Positions 12,478-24,589 of a DNA stretch of 64,000 nucleotides are shown here, in pieces. Location: contig CM075939.1 in NCBI GenBank assembly GCA_038030265.1, positions 12,257,253-12,321,252 of the forward strand, written 5' to 3'. Numbering within the stretch: position 1 is the first letter of the stretch; each line of letters begins with the position of its first letter. The position numbers were made by a program, and so were the translations under genes. The notes beneath the pieces were generated by a model. The model saw only the letters and a list, made by a program, of their open reading frames with translations. It was not told the DNA's origin and ran no database searches. Source of the DNA: Corythucha ciliata (Eukaryota > Arthropoda > Insecta > Hemiptera > Tingidae).

Positions 12478-12570
12478 ACAGGGCCGGATCTTCGAGGGGG
12501 AGGGGACTACCGCGGGGCTATAGCCCTGGGCGGCAAAATTTGAGAAACAATTTTAGGCGAGGGAGGGGGA
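12478..12570 (+). mobile_element. hAT-like transposon terminus, fragment
   Basis: The sequence 'cagggccggatcttcgag' followed by a G-rich run and 'agccctgggcggcaaaattt' looks like the common 'CAGGGCCGGAT...GGGCGGCAAAA' end of non-autonomous hAT-type elements in animal genomes. The other end and a target duplication are not found. It lies between blocks of A-family repeats. Family assignment is by pattern only. Confidence 0.45.
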
Positions 12571-12825
12571 TAAGACAAATCGAACCAGATTTGAAGAAAG
12601 AAAGAAAATAAATGTTCCTCCACGCACCGCCAGGAACGTTCACGTGAAGCCGCCGCAGTTGCCCAAATTGACGAATTCAAGGATTTGGTTCTTCAAAAAA
12701 ATAAAATATCGTGGTTTGACACTTTATAAGGACCAATTTCGCGAATTCGGGGCTTCTAAAAAAAATTGTACGCTGGTAGCTCTTAACAACCCCAATATGG
12801 CTGTTTACTTCATTGCTTAATATGA
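12571..12825. other. Short spacer between repeat blocks
   Basis: Purine-rich non-repeat sequence, possibly the interior of the transposon fragment that begins at 12478. No gene seen. Confidence 0.4.
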
Positions 12826-13110
12826 CCGCATTTTCTCAATTTTAGCAGCGAACTGTGGAGCTTTTCCATAATTTTAGCTGTGAGTTAGCAGTAGCGTGTT
12901 TTTATTTCAATTTTAGCGGATGCGATGTTTCCAAATTTTAAATATGAATTAGCGCTTTTCTCAACTTTAGTCGTGGATTCGCCGGAACTAGCGTTCTTTC
13001 TCAATTTCTGTCATGATCTTGGATCAGACACCACGAATTGATGCATTTTATGCATTTTAGCCACGAATGAGCGCTTTTTCTCAATTTTAGCCGGGAACGT
13101 TAGAGTTTTT
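12826..13110 (+). repeat. A-family repeats, T-rich orientation
   Basis: Several units such as 'gcatttttctcaattttagc' are separated by diverged sequence. The block ends at the unrelated stretch beginning near 13110. Confidence 0.8.
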
Positions 13111-13554
13111 CAAAACGCATATCTGCCAATAGCCCGCAGAACAGTGAAAAATGAGCGTGGCTTTTCAATTTCAAACGTAGACTTGCCCGTAAGCTTGCAC
13201 AGAGAAAAGAATAACTGCGCACATGGGCCTCGACTTGCTAGGGCGCGTTTTTGGCTAGGGATGGTTAAAATGGACCTGAATGTCACCCACTTAAGTAAGC
13301 CCTCAGCGGGATGAGTAAATATGGCCATAATTTAAAATTTGAAGGAATCACGGATCTTTGGGGTTTTCGACCCGGGGAATCCAACAATCGAATAAACGAG
13401 CCGTTCAGACTACCGGCCGTTTAAGTGGCTACACCTTCGACCTTCGATGCCACCGTTTATGGCCCGCCATTTATCCTGGCAGATGGCTCCTTGCGACGAC
13501 CTTGACACACTTAATGACTCAAAATAAGCACTGATGTCTGAATCAGCGCCTGGT
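13111..13554. other. Spacer, no gene seen
   Basis: Moderately GC-rich non-repeat sequence. The frame at 13328-13110 (-) shows no domain I recognise. Confidence 0.4.
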
Positions 13555-13735
13555 TGAGTCTTGTGTTTCGAGCGTTTGGTGTTCGGAGCTTTCTGTGGTT
13601 TGAGTGTTTTGTGGTTAGAACTTTCTGTGGTACCTATAAGAATTTTGTCGTTTGAGCGTTTCGCGATTACATCTTTTGTGTTGAGTACATTTTCAGGGAA
13701 TGTCTTGTGGTTTGAGCGTTTTTGTGATTAGAGCT
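13555..13735 (+). repeat. F-family short tandem repeat
   Basis: About ten imperfect units of roughly 16-18 bp of the form 'ttgtggtttgagcgttt', with variants 'ctttctgtggttagaa'. This type was seen nowhere else in the window. It sits between a spacer and the next A-family block. Confidence 0.65.
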
Positions 13736-13739
13736 GATT

Positions 13740-14760
13740 CCAGTTTGAAAATTAAGAAAAATAATTACGGCTAATTCACGGCTAATTATTTTAAAAAGCG
13801 TCAATTCGGGCTAAACTGGAGAAAAAGCGTTCATTTACCGCTATAAAATTGATTAAAAATGCTAATTCGTCGCTATATGCGAGTGCATAGTTGATTCGTT
13901 GCTGAAATGGATATAAAAGTGCTAATTCGATGCAAAATTGAGAAAAACTGGGGTTGGGGAACTGGGAGATGGGGAAAAAGCGCTCATTTAAGTTGAGAAA
14001 TACAGCCAATTCGCGATTTCTGGGGGCAACTTCATGGCTAAAGTTGAGAAAAAACGCTAATTCATGACTAAATGTAAAGACATTGCTGATTTACTGCTGA
14101 AGTTGAGGGAAAGCACTAATTCGTGGCTAAATGTGGGCGCTAATAATTCACTTTCACTGCTCAAATTGAGAAACAGTGCTAATTCGCTTTTAAAAAGGAG
14201 AAAAAGCACTAATTCACCGCTAAAATGAAGAAAATGATCCAAATCATCTCTAAATGTGAAGAAGTCGCAAATACTCTGCTAAACTTGAAAGCAATATAGA
14301 ACTAATTCGCAGTTATAAATGGAAGACATCATGGATTTACTGCTGAAGTTGAGAAAAGTGCATATTCATGACTAAAATCGAGATAAAGCGCTTAGTCACT
14401 GCCCTCATTGAGAAAATGCAAATTCACAATTTCTGGAGGTAATTTAAAAATTGAGAAGAAGTGCTAATTCATGACAAAATGTGAAAAAATCGCTAATTTC
14501 GTGCTGAAATTGAGAAAAATCAAAGCTTCGTGCGCCTAAAAACATGCTAAAATTGAGAAAAAGCGCAGAATCGCGCTGCTAACCTTGATAAAAAGTTGTA
14601 ATCGTGGCTAAGAGTGAAACAAATTAAGAAATACGCTTCAGGCTGGATTACAGAGAAAAACGTCTCATTCGTAGATAAAATTGAGAAAGCACCAATTCAC
14701 TGGAGTTAACTTAGTGGTTAAAATTGATCAAAATCCATAACTTTAACGCTACGCAAACTT
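13740..14760 (-). repeat. A-family repeats, A-rich orientation
   Basis: About 1 kb of diverged units ('gctaattcatgactaaa', then 'attgagaaaaagcgc'), continuous except for small insertions. Short minus-strand frames here, such as 14242-14057, are translations of the repeat and not genes. Confidence 0.88.
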
Positions 14761-15257
14761 ATATTCCTTGATTGTTTAGATACTGAGAGGCCTCATTGAC
14801 TAGATTACCATCCCAGCCCCTGATATTGTGTAGTTTCACCGGAGATTACTCTACATATAGGCCTTGGATCAATCAATTGGGGTGATTTCATGGCCAAATA
14901 AGCAATTTCAATGGCTATTTAACATTTATCATCCCACTTGGGTTATTGAGAAGCAAAATTGGCAATTTTTTCGGCCTATTATCTTGTTTATTGGGGAAGA
15001 AAAATCAATGATTTCTTCTATACGAGTGTTCGGGCTAATTTTCCGGTTAAATTTCAGCGAGTATCAATATGCTGGGAGGGATTTGTCAACGTTTTAATTG
15101 GAAAAGCAGACCGTTTGGTTATATTTAAATTCGTATTTGCAGCCTCAACAGAGTCTCGGGGAAATTTCATATTTTCTTCTCATGAGGAGGGGACGAGGAG
15201 AGGCCCATATTTGGTCGGAACTTTCTTAGGGTTGAAACATATATAATGTTGTCGGTC
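14761..15257. other. Spacer, no gene recognised
   Basis: Non-repeat sequence with two overlapping plus-strand frames (14864-15097 and 14959-15246) that show no family motif. It may be part of the element whose hairpin lies at 15258-15336. Confidence 0.35.
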
Positions 15258-15336
15258 TTGTCTCCCAACGAAGTTTTGTTTATTATATGTTAAATATTAT
15301 GTTGAATATAATAAACAAAACTTCGTTGGGAGACAA
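15258..15336. repeat. Perfect 31-bp inverted repeat (hairpin)
   Basis: Arm 15258-15288 begins 'ttgtctcccaacgaagtttt' and is the exact reverse complement of arm 15306-15336. The loop is 17 nt. A partial repeat of the outer arm ('tgttgtc' at 15247) precedes it. A 31-bp hairpin with no mismatch is unlikely by chance in such diverged surroundings. It fits a young foldback or miniature element, or the end of one. No target duplication was identified. Confidence 0.85.
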
Positions 15337-15339
15337 CAC

Positions 15340-18300
15340 CTTTTTATTTCATCGTTGACGAACCCAACAACACCGCCCTTCACTCATACATGATGAATAA
15401 TGTGGTCGGGACTTTTTTGTAGTTTAAACCTTTTGAAGAGATATACGAAATAACTACAACGCCCACGTAAAATAATTCATTTGGGGGGGGGGGACGGATT
15501 TCCGGGAGAAAACCGGAGATCTGGCAACCCTACTCAAGCCCATCCCCCACCCATGGTGCTGCGCCGGCATCCCGTTTGTGGATTACTTCGTTAGACCAAT
15601 CGAATTTCTAATTTTGGCTTCTGAAGTGGCTTTACCCATACTGAATTCCTTCCACTAAAACAACATTTTTTGTGTACTCTAACCAGAAATTTAAATTTAC
15701 TTTATTTTCCTTTCTTTCGTTTTTTTTTCTTCAGATATTTGGTATCCGGCAATTCTGACGTCTCATAATATAGGTGAGTGGTAAATGTAGATATTTCATG
15801 AATTTCTGGACGAACTGACGCTCGTCTCCGTGAATTAAAATGTCGTGTCTCTATTTTATGAGCCCTGCCTTCCAGACCATTCTTCCGACCCATTTCTCTA
15901 TTTCCCTCCCAACTTCCATCCATCGATTGGCTACCGCCTGTCAGAGAAATGAATTAATTTGTCAACTAACCGCTACTGGGAAATGCCAATAACGACATTT
16001 TCAAAGCCCCCCAGAAAATGCCATAATAGACTTGGGGGGGGGGCAACTTTATTTCCTGCATATGCATTTGCATTACATTACTGAGGTGCATTTCAATTTT
16101 CAACTGACGATGAGAGGAAACTCAAACTGGCACGGTGTGGTCACTTCGACCCACTCACCCCACACCGTGGTAACGGAGCGCTAGTGAATATGCGTATAAT
16201 AAAATAAAAATCATTATGAAAATAATTTTTGGAATTGACATAACTGTACAAATATACCGCAAATTTTCATTGAATCAAGTGCTTCTCTCTCTCGTTCTGC
16301 CTTGTTTTAGAAAATTATATAATCAAAATGTACTACCCGTCCCCTGTTTGCAGTTTCACTTTAGTCCCCGAACTTTAATTGAATTAACTTTCATTTGAAA
16401 AATAAGGGGCGTAGGTATAGAGAAATCAATTCACTGTTTCAGGTTGTTATGGAAGAGTAAGGCAAAAATATTGCCGATTCAACTCGAATATTACACACTC
16501 CGTGAATACATATTTGTTAATAACTCAACTCGATTAACAGTGACCCGAGCCAATTCGTATAAAACCGCTTCACTCTCTCTGTCTCTCTTTTTTTTTTTTT
16601 TCATTTTTTCCAATTCCAGAAAATTGAAAATGAAAGGGCAGTTGGTTGCCGGTGGAGCATTCCAGGAAAAATTCCCGTTTTCTCAGGTATTTCCAAAAAA
16701 AAAGTAGGTATAAAAGGGAGTGTCCCCCTTCCCTAACTACAAGCCAAGGGAGTAAGACAGTTAAAAGGATTTTATGGAGGTATAATGGGATGAGTTTTGT
16801 GGTTTTTGTGCAAAAAGCTTTTGTTTTTAGGGGTTTCTCATCTTAAAAGAAAGTCAAAAGGTGGAGATTGTGGTTGTGTAGTAGAGTGTAGGAGGAGGGG
16901 AAAAAGAGCTTTTTCGAAAGTTTAAAACTTATTCGATTTTTATCTCTTAAAAGTAGGCCTTTTCTCCAGTGAGATTTTACGATAATTTTCCGCGTTTACC
17001 TTCTTTTTCCCCACTTGTCCATGATGAAAGTATTCCGTTGCGTAGGGGGATAGACGCGTAATGTATTGTAATTCATTCTCGCTCACCCCCACCCCTTCAA
17101 GTTTCCGACTTCTTTGATTTCGAAAGTAGTTGATCTCGAACGACTTCCTACGTGTAAGAAAACTGATTTGCAGTCCAAGTGAATTCTTTTTCCGTTTCTT
17201 TTTCTCTCGCTGCTTTGTTAATGCAATCACACTAGAAGCCTGGGATATTTGTTATCTAATGTAAAAGCCTCATCACGCCCATTTATACAGAGAGGCTCTG
17301 CTTAAGCTATAAATAACTCTTCGGTTCCTGAAAACATTTGACGGATCACTATTTTATTTTATTTTTTTTCTTCATCGGAGTCTTGGATTATTTGTTTTAA
17401 TTGTGAATCGACGGTTGGGTGCCGTGAAAAGGTCTCTCTCAAGATAACCTTCACGGCAAAGTGTATATCGATTCTCTAGGGGTTCCTTGTTAGCTTTTTA
17501 AACCCTTTCTAGCGCCTTCCATCCTCGCCCTTTACATCCGCACTTTCACCCGGTATATAATACCCTCCTCGCCAACTTTCCTCATTGAGCTCATTCAGCA
17601 TTTCCCCGCAGTTCACAGAATTGAATTTCAGCAAAACTACGTAATATTGAGAGGCGCCCCCCCTTTTTTTCTATCCTTTAGGGAACCACTTGCTGGCCGT
17701 AAACCGCTTGTAATGATTCTTCCAATTAAGAGGCAGACTTCTGTGAATCCCGAGTCATTTGGGAACAAAGTACACAATTTTTTTATAATTATTACATTTG
17801 AAAAGTTCAAGCTGACTTGAGAAACTGAACTGTGAACCCAATTCATTAATATAATTTGGGTTTCTTCTGTTTGAAGAGTGTTAGTCGCATTATGCTCTAA
17901 CTTAGCACAGAGCCAAAGAGGGAAGGAGTCATATTTGATTTTTCTCTTTACTATCCTCCCTCTAAGCCATACACACGTGTATGACATCATCTCTTTATTG
18001 AGAGAAAGAGACGTGAAAGAGGGCCATCACTCAGGAGATCCCAAGGAAATTGTGTCCCAATTAAAGGGCTGAAATTCTCCCTTAACGCCCAACAGAGGCT
18101 CAATCATTCCGCCTAAGCTCATTTTGCTCTCTCTATTTCTTTACTCCCATCCCCTTTTCCCTTATGCCCTACAATTACGAAACTTCGCACCCAGTGTTTC
18201 TCTCCTTACTTCCCTTAACTTATTTCTCTCTCAACCAGGTACGGAATTAGTGATTAGTTCCCATCTCTTGTTCCTGGGATGTTTTTTTTTATTATTTCTT

Positions 18301-19860
18301 CTCCTTTCCCCTCTCGCCTTTAAACCCCTTCAAGCCAGTCAGCCAGCAAAGAAAATTCACGATTTATAGAGCTCAATATTTTCCTTCGCCTCTTTTGCTT
18401 GTGTTTCAATCTTTTTGTCCCTTCAACCATGACTTTTTCGTAACTCCCTCAGAAAAAAAAATAAAAAAATTTTGGCTTTCCCTCTCCTGTGAACAAAAAA
18501 TACCCCACCCCCTCAGCATCATCATCAATGTACATATGGTACGATGGAACATGATTGTTCACTGTTTGATCGAAGGTGCAAAGCCTTGAGAGATTTAAAA
18601 GAGAGAAAGAGAAAAAAAAGGCTTATTGTGTAGAGATGAGGAGTGAGGGAGGGAGAAAAATGAGTGAGAAAAAAAGGGCGCGAATGAGGGAACGAAAGAA
18701 AAGAAAAGTGTCTGAATAATGCGAGGGAACGAAAAGGAAACATTCTCAAAAGAAAGACTTTTAATAAAAGGGGCCCTAATTCTTTGAACGTGGAAAATGC
18801 GTTTGTGGAGAGAAGATGAAGAGTACTTTTGAAGGGGAGGAGGTGGTGGTGGAGGGGGAGTCCTGTACGGTGGGGTTCTTTCCTCGAATGGAGCCGAGAC
18901 GTGCTATGATGTGAGAGAAGCTTTCTTCTTGAAAGCTGATGATAATTCCTATTATTCCTTGAAAAAGGAATATATATACACGTATATATACAACTCCGTG
19001 CTCATCGTCACTTCATTACGATAGTACAAATTAAAAACCATCTTTGTACATAAATGTTAGATTGTTTCATTTTAAAAATCTCGTGGAATAATTAATTTTG
19101 CTGATATAGGACGAGACAAAGTCGAATGCCTCAAGTGTACATATTAGAAACAAAATTATAAACAACCGCACCCAAGACGAAGTTTTCATTATTATTCTTC
19201 ATGAGATGTCATGCCCTTCACCCCCTCAACCCTCATCCTTAAACCCACCCAACCCTATTGACCCTTAACCACGGATAAGCCCATGAACTAATCAACTCCA
19301 GGAGTTTCTTTTCCTTACAAATGCCGCATCGTCCCTTCCTTTCGCCCCCCCCCCACCACGTCCATCAGTTGAAGCGGTTGTTTCTATCGAAAGTTTCCTC
19401 AAAAGCCCACATCTAATTAATGCTGCCCACATCAGCCGCCTGATTTTATGTTCGATCCCTTGAAGCAATCGCAGGAAACAGGCCGGCAATTCGAAAGAAA
19501 TACGAATTCCGAAAGGCCTTCTTCATTGTGTAACGCTTGAATACGTTCATTTATAAGGCCCTGTGTAATGTGAACACTGAAGATGTGTCTAATTACATTA
19601 TTCGTGTGATGCCTTGCTAGTAGTGACGTATACGCGGGGCCGTTTCCAGCCCTCTCGGGGCCCCTGTAGACAGTGGCGGTGGAAGTGGGGTTCAGGGAGA
19701 GCGAATGCTCCCCCAATGGTCTGGTTGGGGGAGCGGTGCTCCCCCTGAATCGAAAAAAAGAAAGGTTTTACTTTGAATTCGCTTCTCTAAAAATTATCGA
19801 TCCACAACTTATTAATTATAAGAGTGAATATAACTTACTGTTTTTTCTGGCAGACTTCCC
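15340..19860. other. Long low-repeat spacer without recognisable gene
   Basis: About 4.5 kb free of the satellite families. It holds G-runs (about 15484 and 16036), a pyrimidine tract with CT repeats near 16570, a 10-bp-arm palindrome at 16131-16169 ('cacggtgtgg' and 'ccacaccgtg', with a 19-nt loop) and an alternating AT palindrome near 18970-18990. Frames of 60-117 codons occur on both strands, for example 17990-17637 (-) and 18124-18369 (+), but none shows a domain, signal plus mature region, or paired splice sites. It could be intergenic or a large intron. Confidence 0.5.
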
Positions 19861-20455
19861 TTCGCACAGATGGTGGTGTGAGTGTTACTGCGAAGGGGTC
19901 AATAGTGTGAAATTTTGTTTTTGGTGCAGCGAAACCCGCCAAATTGCGCTTTTTTGGGTGATCCAGTGTCTGGCTCACCTACTGGTTTTTAACGCCACGA
20001 AATCTTGTTCTTGACTGTTTGGGTATGCGGAACCAGTGAAATTGGGTGTTGTGACATCTAAATCCGTAAAATTGGAGCGTTGAAAAGGGTCAACCCCACA
20101 AAATTAGACTGTTTAAAGCGCCAAATCCCCAAAATCTAGGTTTATAAAGCTGATGAAAACCACATGTTCTAGCCATCGGTGTGAACAAAACCACGAAAAA
20201 GAGGAAATTGACTCGGGAATCAACTGTTTCGTCTCCCGGGTGGGCTTTCTGGGTGAGCGAAGCCCGTGAAATTGCATTCTGCGACATCCAAAACCAGTAA
20301 AATTTGTGTTTTGATGAGGCCGACCTCACGAAAATTATTTTTTAAAGTGCCAAATCGGAGTTTGGGTTTGAATAAGTAGTGAAAAAGTCAAAAAACATTT
20401 CAGGGACTCTATGTACTGTTCTGATAAAGGGGCGAGGGGGACAGATAGCGCCTCC
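19861..20455 (+). repeat. C-like degenerate repeats
   Basis: Units of roughly 35-45 bp such as 'gccaaatccccaaaatctag' and 'gaccccacaaaattag' repeat with strong drift. They resemble the C-family at 28090-29600 in the pairing of a 'gccaaat' core with 'aaatt', but are more diverged. No gene. Confidence 0.6.
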
Positions 20456-20459
20456 GAGC

Positions 20460-20770
20460 ACCCTTCGGATGGATCCTCAGAAACCCTTATAGCTAATTCG
20501 TGTCTGAAATTGAGAAAAAGGCGTTTTTTTGGAGGGTAAAATTGAGAAATACGGTGATTCGCGGTCAAAATGCTCTACAATTTGTGGTTACAATTGAGAA
20601 AAAGCGCTAAGTCATGCCTGAAATTTGAGACAGAGCGCTCATAATATAATACAAAATTGCAAAAAAACAAGCGCTGATTCACGGATGAAATAGAGAACGA
20701 ACGCTAATTTACGCCTAATTTACTCTCTCTCTCACTCTCTCTAAGACATAAATGACTCTTTAACACGATA
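20460..20770 (-). repeat. A-family repeats and a CT microsatellite
   Basis: A-rich-orientation units ('attgagaaaaagcgctaag') run to about 20725. A CT-rich microsatellite at 20726-20745 ('tctctctctcactctctct') follows, then a G-run at about 20787. Confidence 0.75.
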
Positions 20771-21040
20771 ATTCGTGGATGGGAGGGGGGGGGGCAAAAT
20801 TCAACTCCCCGCCAACCCAATGCCGTCTGACTTCCGCCGCCACTGCCTGTAGACGAGAATTACCACGGGGCAAGGGTGGCCAGCTGCCGACCTTTCTTCA
20901 AGTCAGCTTTGTTAGAAATCAACTACATAATCGAAAACATGTCAATTCGTCCCCTCAAACCTGGCTGATTAGCATTAAACCTGAGAATTTTGCCCCCAAA
21001 AATCTTGAAATTCGGCCCGAAAAAACCGATTTTCCGCCGG

Positions 21041-21170
21041 AAAGTTTGCAAGGATTGCACCCAAGGTGCGGTCCAGTCTCCGTTTCGACCTCAGACCTTC
21101 AACCACCAGGGCTACTCGGTCGTGGTCTCATCATCCCGGCAATTGAGCCGAGTAAGGAGCCGATGGAGCC
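21041..21170 (-). repeat. SINE-like dispersed repeat, copy 1
   Basis: About 65 bp here ('caaggtgcggtccagtctcc', then 'gtttcgacctcagacc', then 'accagggctactcgg') resembles 41376-41440 ('gagggtgcggttgagtcttc', 'gttttgacctcggaca', 'accatagctacttag'). Read on the minus strand both copies contain TAGCCCTGGTGG or TAGCTATGGTTG and then GGTCGAAAC or GGTCAAAAC. These look loosely like RNA polymerase III A and B boxes, but they lie closer together than in a tRNA. A tRNA-derived SINE head is only one explanation. Copy 1 abuts the large inverted repeat starting at 21171. Confidence 0.4.
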
Positions 21171-22216
21171 GAATAGAAGAATATGGTGAGGGACGGAGCG
21201 GCTATGAGATACAAAATTCCCTTAAACTTGTACATCCATTGGAGTTCCTTCGTGAAACAGAATATTTCGACACAGGTATGGAAACACAAGAGATCCGCGT
21301 GGTTCGATACCGTTAAGGAGGAAGGGTTGCACCGTTACTAACAATGCCAGTGGAATGATGGAAAGTATGAAATATTTGACGACTTTATTACGAAATATTA
21401 AATTCGGAGGAAGCTATTCGGGACCGCTGGGTGACGGACCGTGGCTGAACGGATGGGGCCAAGGCTTGCTGGGTTCATCCCAACCCGGTCCCAACTGCAC
21501 GATTAAATTTGAATTTGACTTTGAACTTGAATTTATTTACAATTTAAATTGTTTGAGTTTGCAAGTTCGACCCCTAATTTGAGTGGAATTTCAAGTTTCC
21601 TGGATGAATACATACGCGAAATTGACAGTTTCGAAGTTTCGGATCTTAATTTCATTAATTTCAGCTAAATTGCTAGTTAAGGGTCGCTCTAATTTAAGAT
21701 AAATTGCAAGTTTCAATGCGCTTGATATCCGGGAAATTGCAAAGCATGCAATTGTTTCTTGCAGGCTCTGAGTCTGACTAGGCCCCCATATGCCGTACCC
21801 CAACAAATTTGCAAAATTCTGAAAATTCTATCCGTGAAACTGGATGTTTCCCGGCACAATTTTAACGAAATTGCGAGTTTCTGAACTCAATTTCATCGAA
21901 ATTGGACGTTTAAAGACCCATTTTGTTGGTAGGTTGGTGACCCTAGGCTAGGCTGCTCCGGCTGGGCCCAACATATACCCTAACGAATTTACAGCATTGT
22001 AATTGCAAAATTTAGGTATGAATTTAATTTTGTCAGTTTCTAAAATCTGGTACATACCTACCTACTAAATTCAGCACAATTTCGTATTTCCTGGCTGAAT
22101 ATCTGCGGAATTTAAAGTTTCGGGTCTTCGGTTGTTATGTAATTTAAGTGAAATTTCAATTTCAGGGCCTTAGTATAAGCAAAATCCAAGTTCTGGGGTT
22201 TTTCTCGTGGCAGCCG
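21171..22216 (+). repeat. Large inverted repeat, left arm (about 1.05 kb)
   Basis: This segment is the near-exact reverse complement of 25087-26129, with only scattered substitutions. The outer 410 bp is non-satellite sequence that includes 'gaatagaagaatatggtgag' at the outer edge. The inner 640 bp is B-family repeat ('aaattgcaagtttcgggtc' types). The outer part carries frames of 75 and 108 codons that reappear, slightly altered, in the right arm. None has a known domain. Similarity ends abruptly at 22216 after 'cgtggcagccg'. The high identity means the duplication is recent compared with the repeat content. Confidence 0.93.
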
Positions 22217-24230
22217 ATTGAACAGGCTAGTCGGCCCTACAAGAGAGCCTACAGAATTTCCGCGGCAATGTTGTGACTTTCGGGTCTTAATTCCTGCGAT
22301 TCATGTTTCGAGTCTTCATTTCAGTGAAACTGCAAGTTTCATGGCTTAATTTCAATGAAACTGGAAGTTTCGAGTCTTAATTTCCACAAAACTACAAAGA
22401 TTTGGTTCTTAATTTCTGCGAAATTTTAAGTTTTGGGGCACGTTTGTTAAGTCCCATCGGTCCAGCTGGCCCCGAGATCGTTTCAACGTTGATGAAAAAC
22501 CGCAAGGTGACGTTATTCGGAACTAAATACCAGTGAATTTCTGGGTGAATATCCGTGAAATGGATATTTTCGGGTCATAATTCAAGCAAATTTGCCAGTT
22601 TCTTGGCTATTTTGTGGCAGTGGAAACTACTCTGTATACCAAAAGCTTGACGATTACCAGTGAAATTGGAAGTTTCCTGGTTCAATGTCCGAGTGATTAC
22701 AAGTTTTGCGTCTTAATTTCAAAGAAATTGCAAGTTGTGGGGTCCTCAATCAACGATTAACACCCTAAGCTTGATGAAACCATTCAAACTAAACACACAT
22801 TCAGACCCGAAAGTCACAATTTCGTGAAACACACATTTTCACAGGAATAAGGGACCTGAAAATTGCATTGCCGCGGATATTTGGCCATTTCCTGGGTATC
22901 CGGCTGGCTAGCCTGCTGAATCCACAGCGAAAAAGGTCCAAAAACTTGCAATTTTGTTTAAACTAAAGGCCCTGAACTTGCAATTTTGTTCAACGTAACA
23001 CCAAAAACTTTTAACTTCAGGGATATTCCGCAGTGTATGTAATTTTGCTCAAGTTAGCACCAAAATTGGCAAACTGACAAATATTCATCTCTAAATATTA
23101 CAATACACGCGGTGATTCGGAGCGGCGCGGCTAGCCCAGGATCTCCGACCTCGAAACAACATTGACCCTGAAACTTGTAATTTCGCTTAAATTATAACTT
23201 GAAACTAGCAAATTCTCGATTATTCTGCCTGAAAACATACAATTTCACTTGTATTTGCCACCAAATTGTTGCAATTTGGTTAAAGGTACGGCACATGGGC
23301 CTCGTCAGCCTACAACGCTCTTCGTCGCGGCCGGCTAGCCCGGGATTCTCTTCGAATGTCACGAAAAAAAAAAAAAATTGCAAACTTGTAAATTTCACGG
23401 ATATTTTAGCACTGAAGCTTGCGATATCTCTGAATTTAAGACGTAAAACTGTCTCGGCTAGGCGACTTTTAATTTCACTCTTAACGGCGCCAAATTTGCA
23501 AACTTATTAAATTTCAATTGCAAATAATTCAAGTTTACGAGTGATAATTCAATGTTATGGGCACAGTCGGCGCTGGCTTGCCCCTGAAACAACAAACAAC
23601 AAAAACAAACAACAAACAACAAACAACAAACACACACAACAAAGGGGGGGGGGGCAAAAAGCAAAAAGTCCCTAAACTTGCAGGTTTGCTGAAATTAGAA
23701 CATGAAACTCGCAGTATCACGATTCGCGAATCTTCTGCCAGGAAACTTCAAATTTCACGGATTTACCTGAGAAATGTTACTGTTTGGGCTGGTCCTAAAA
23801 CTTCCGGTCCACTTTAGAGGGGGGGGGGCGAAAATTACAATTTCACGGGTACTAAAGACCGGATACTCAGACCCGAACGAAAGGTCCTGAAACTTGCAGT
23901 TTCGCTTAAATTAAGACCTGGAACTAGCAATATCGCGAGTATTCAGCCAATGAACTTCCAATTTCACGTATGTTTGCCTTCAAAATGTTGCAATTTCGCG
24001 TCTACACTACAGGCGTTGAGTGCTGTCTAGGCTAGCTCGCCCAACGCCCACGGCCATTAAAAAAGACCTGAAACATTCAGTTTCGCTGAACTTGAGACGT
24101 GATCGTTGTATCACAATTATTCAGGCGGAAAAATTCCAATTTCGCGGATATTTGTTTTCAAAATGTCACAATTTTAAAAGCAAAATGTCACAATCATAGA
24201 TTCACCAGAAGACTTTGGGCACTGTCATGA
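22217..24230. repeat. B-family repeats with GC-rich hubs, inside inverted-repeat spacer
   Basis: B-family units lie in both orientations. Up to about 22740 they read 'gaaattgcaagtttcgggtc'. From about 22790 they read as the reverse complement ('cctgaaacttgcaatttcgc'). GC-rich hubs containing the palindrome GGCTAGCC or close forms occur at 22901-22945, 23121-23155, 23325-23375 and 24012-24065, each followed by an A-run. A CAA/ACA microsatellite spans 23587-23643, and G-runs lie near 23644 and 23820. Confidence 0.85.
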
Positions 24231-24258
24231 GCGGCTGCTCTGGCCTCCATCGTCACTG

Positions 24259-24520
24259 AAGCGCCCCATACACTATGCGATTGCCTGCAGGCCATCGCCT
24301 CAAGAGGCGACCGTCCGGCCAAAATCGACGGGCAACGTACACTGTCAGTCAAAGATCTCACGTCCGATCCTAGCCGGTCCTACGGCCACACACCTTCAGT
24401 TTTCACGGACTGCAGGTGGACTGCAGTCCATGGCCTTCAGATTAACTGAAAATGTGTGGGTAACCCCGATCGACGGCCTCACGATTGCCTTCAGTTAAAC
24501 TGACAGTGTATGGGGCGCTT
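24259..24520. mobile_element. 262-bp MITE with perfect 16-bp TIRs
   Basis: The left end 'aagcgccccatacact' (24259-24274) is the exact reverse complement of the right end (24505-24520). The interior is GC-richer than its surroundings and full of short inverted segments around 'ccttcagttaaactga' and 'acactgtcagt', as in foldback-rich miniature elements. It has no coding capacity. I could not define a target duplication or assign a superfamily. It lies inside the spacer of the 1.05-kb inverted repeat. Confidence 0.85.
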
Positions 24521-24589
24521 GAGAAGTATCCCCAAAACTCAAAATTTCGCGTATAGCCCAGTAAAATAAGGTGTTGAAGGTTGCAATAA

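Noticed and set aside
15515..15535. 'agatctggcaaccctactc' as a tRNA or transposon end
   Set aside because: The phrase resembles common transposon debris, but it is too short and has no partner end or foldable cloverleaf.
18124..18369. Leu/Phe-rich frame as a membrane protein
   Set aside because: Hydrophobicity comes from pyrimidine-rich sequence (ctt/ttc/ctc runs). No conserved feature or splice context.
23587..23643. CAA-rich stretch as a coding polyglutamine/asparagine tract
   Set aside because: It lies between B-family repeats and a G-run, with no conserved flanking codons. It is a simple microsatellite.
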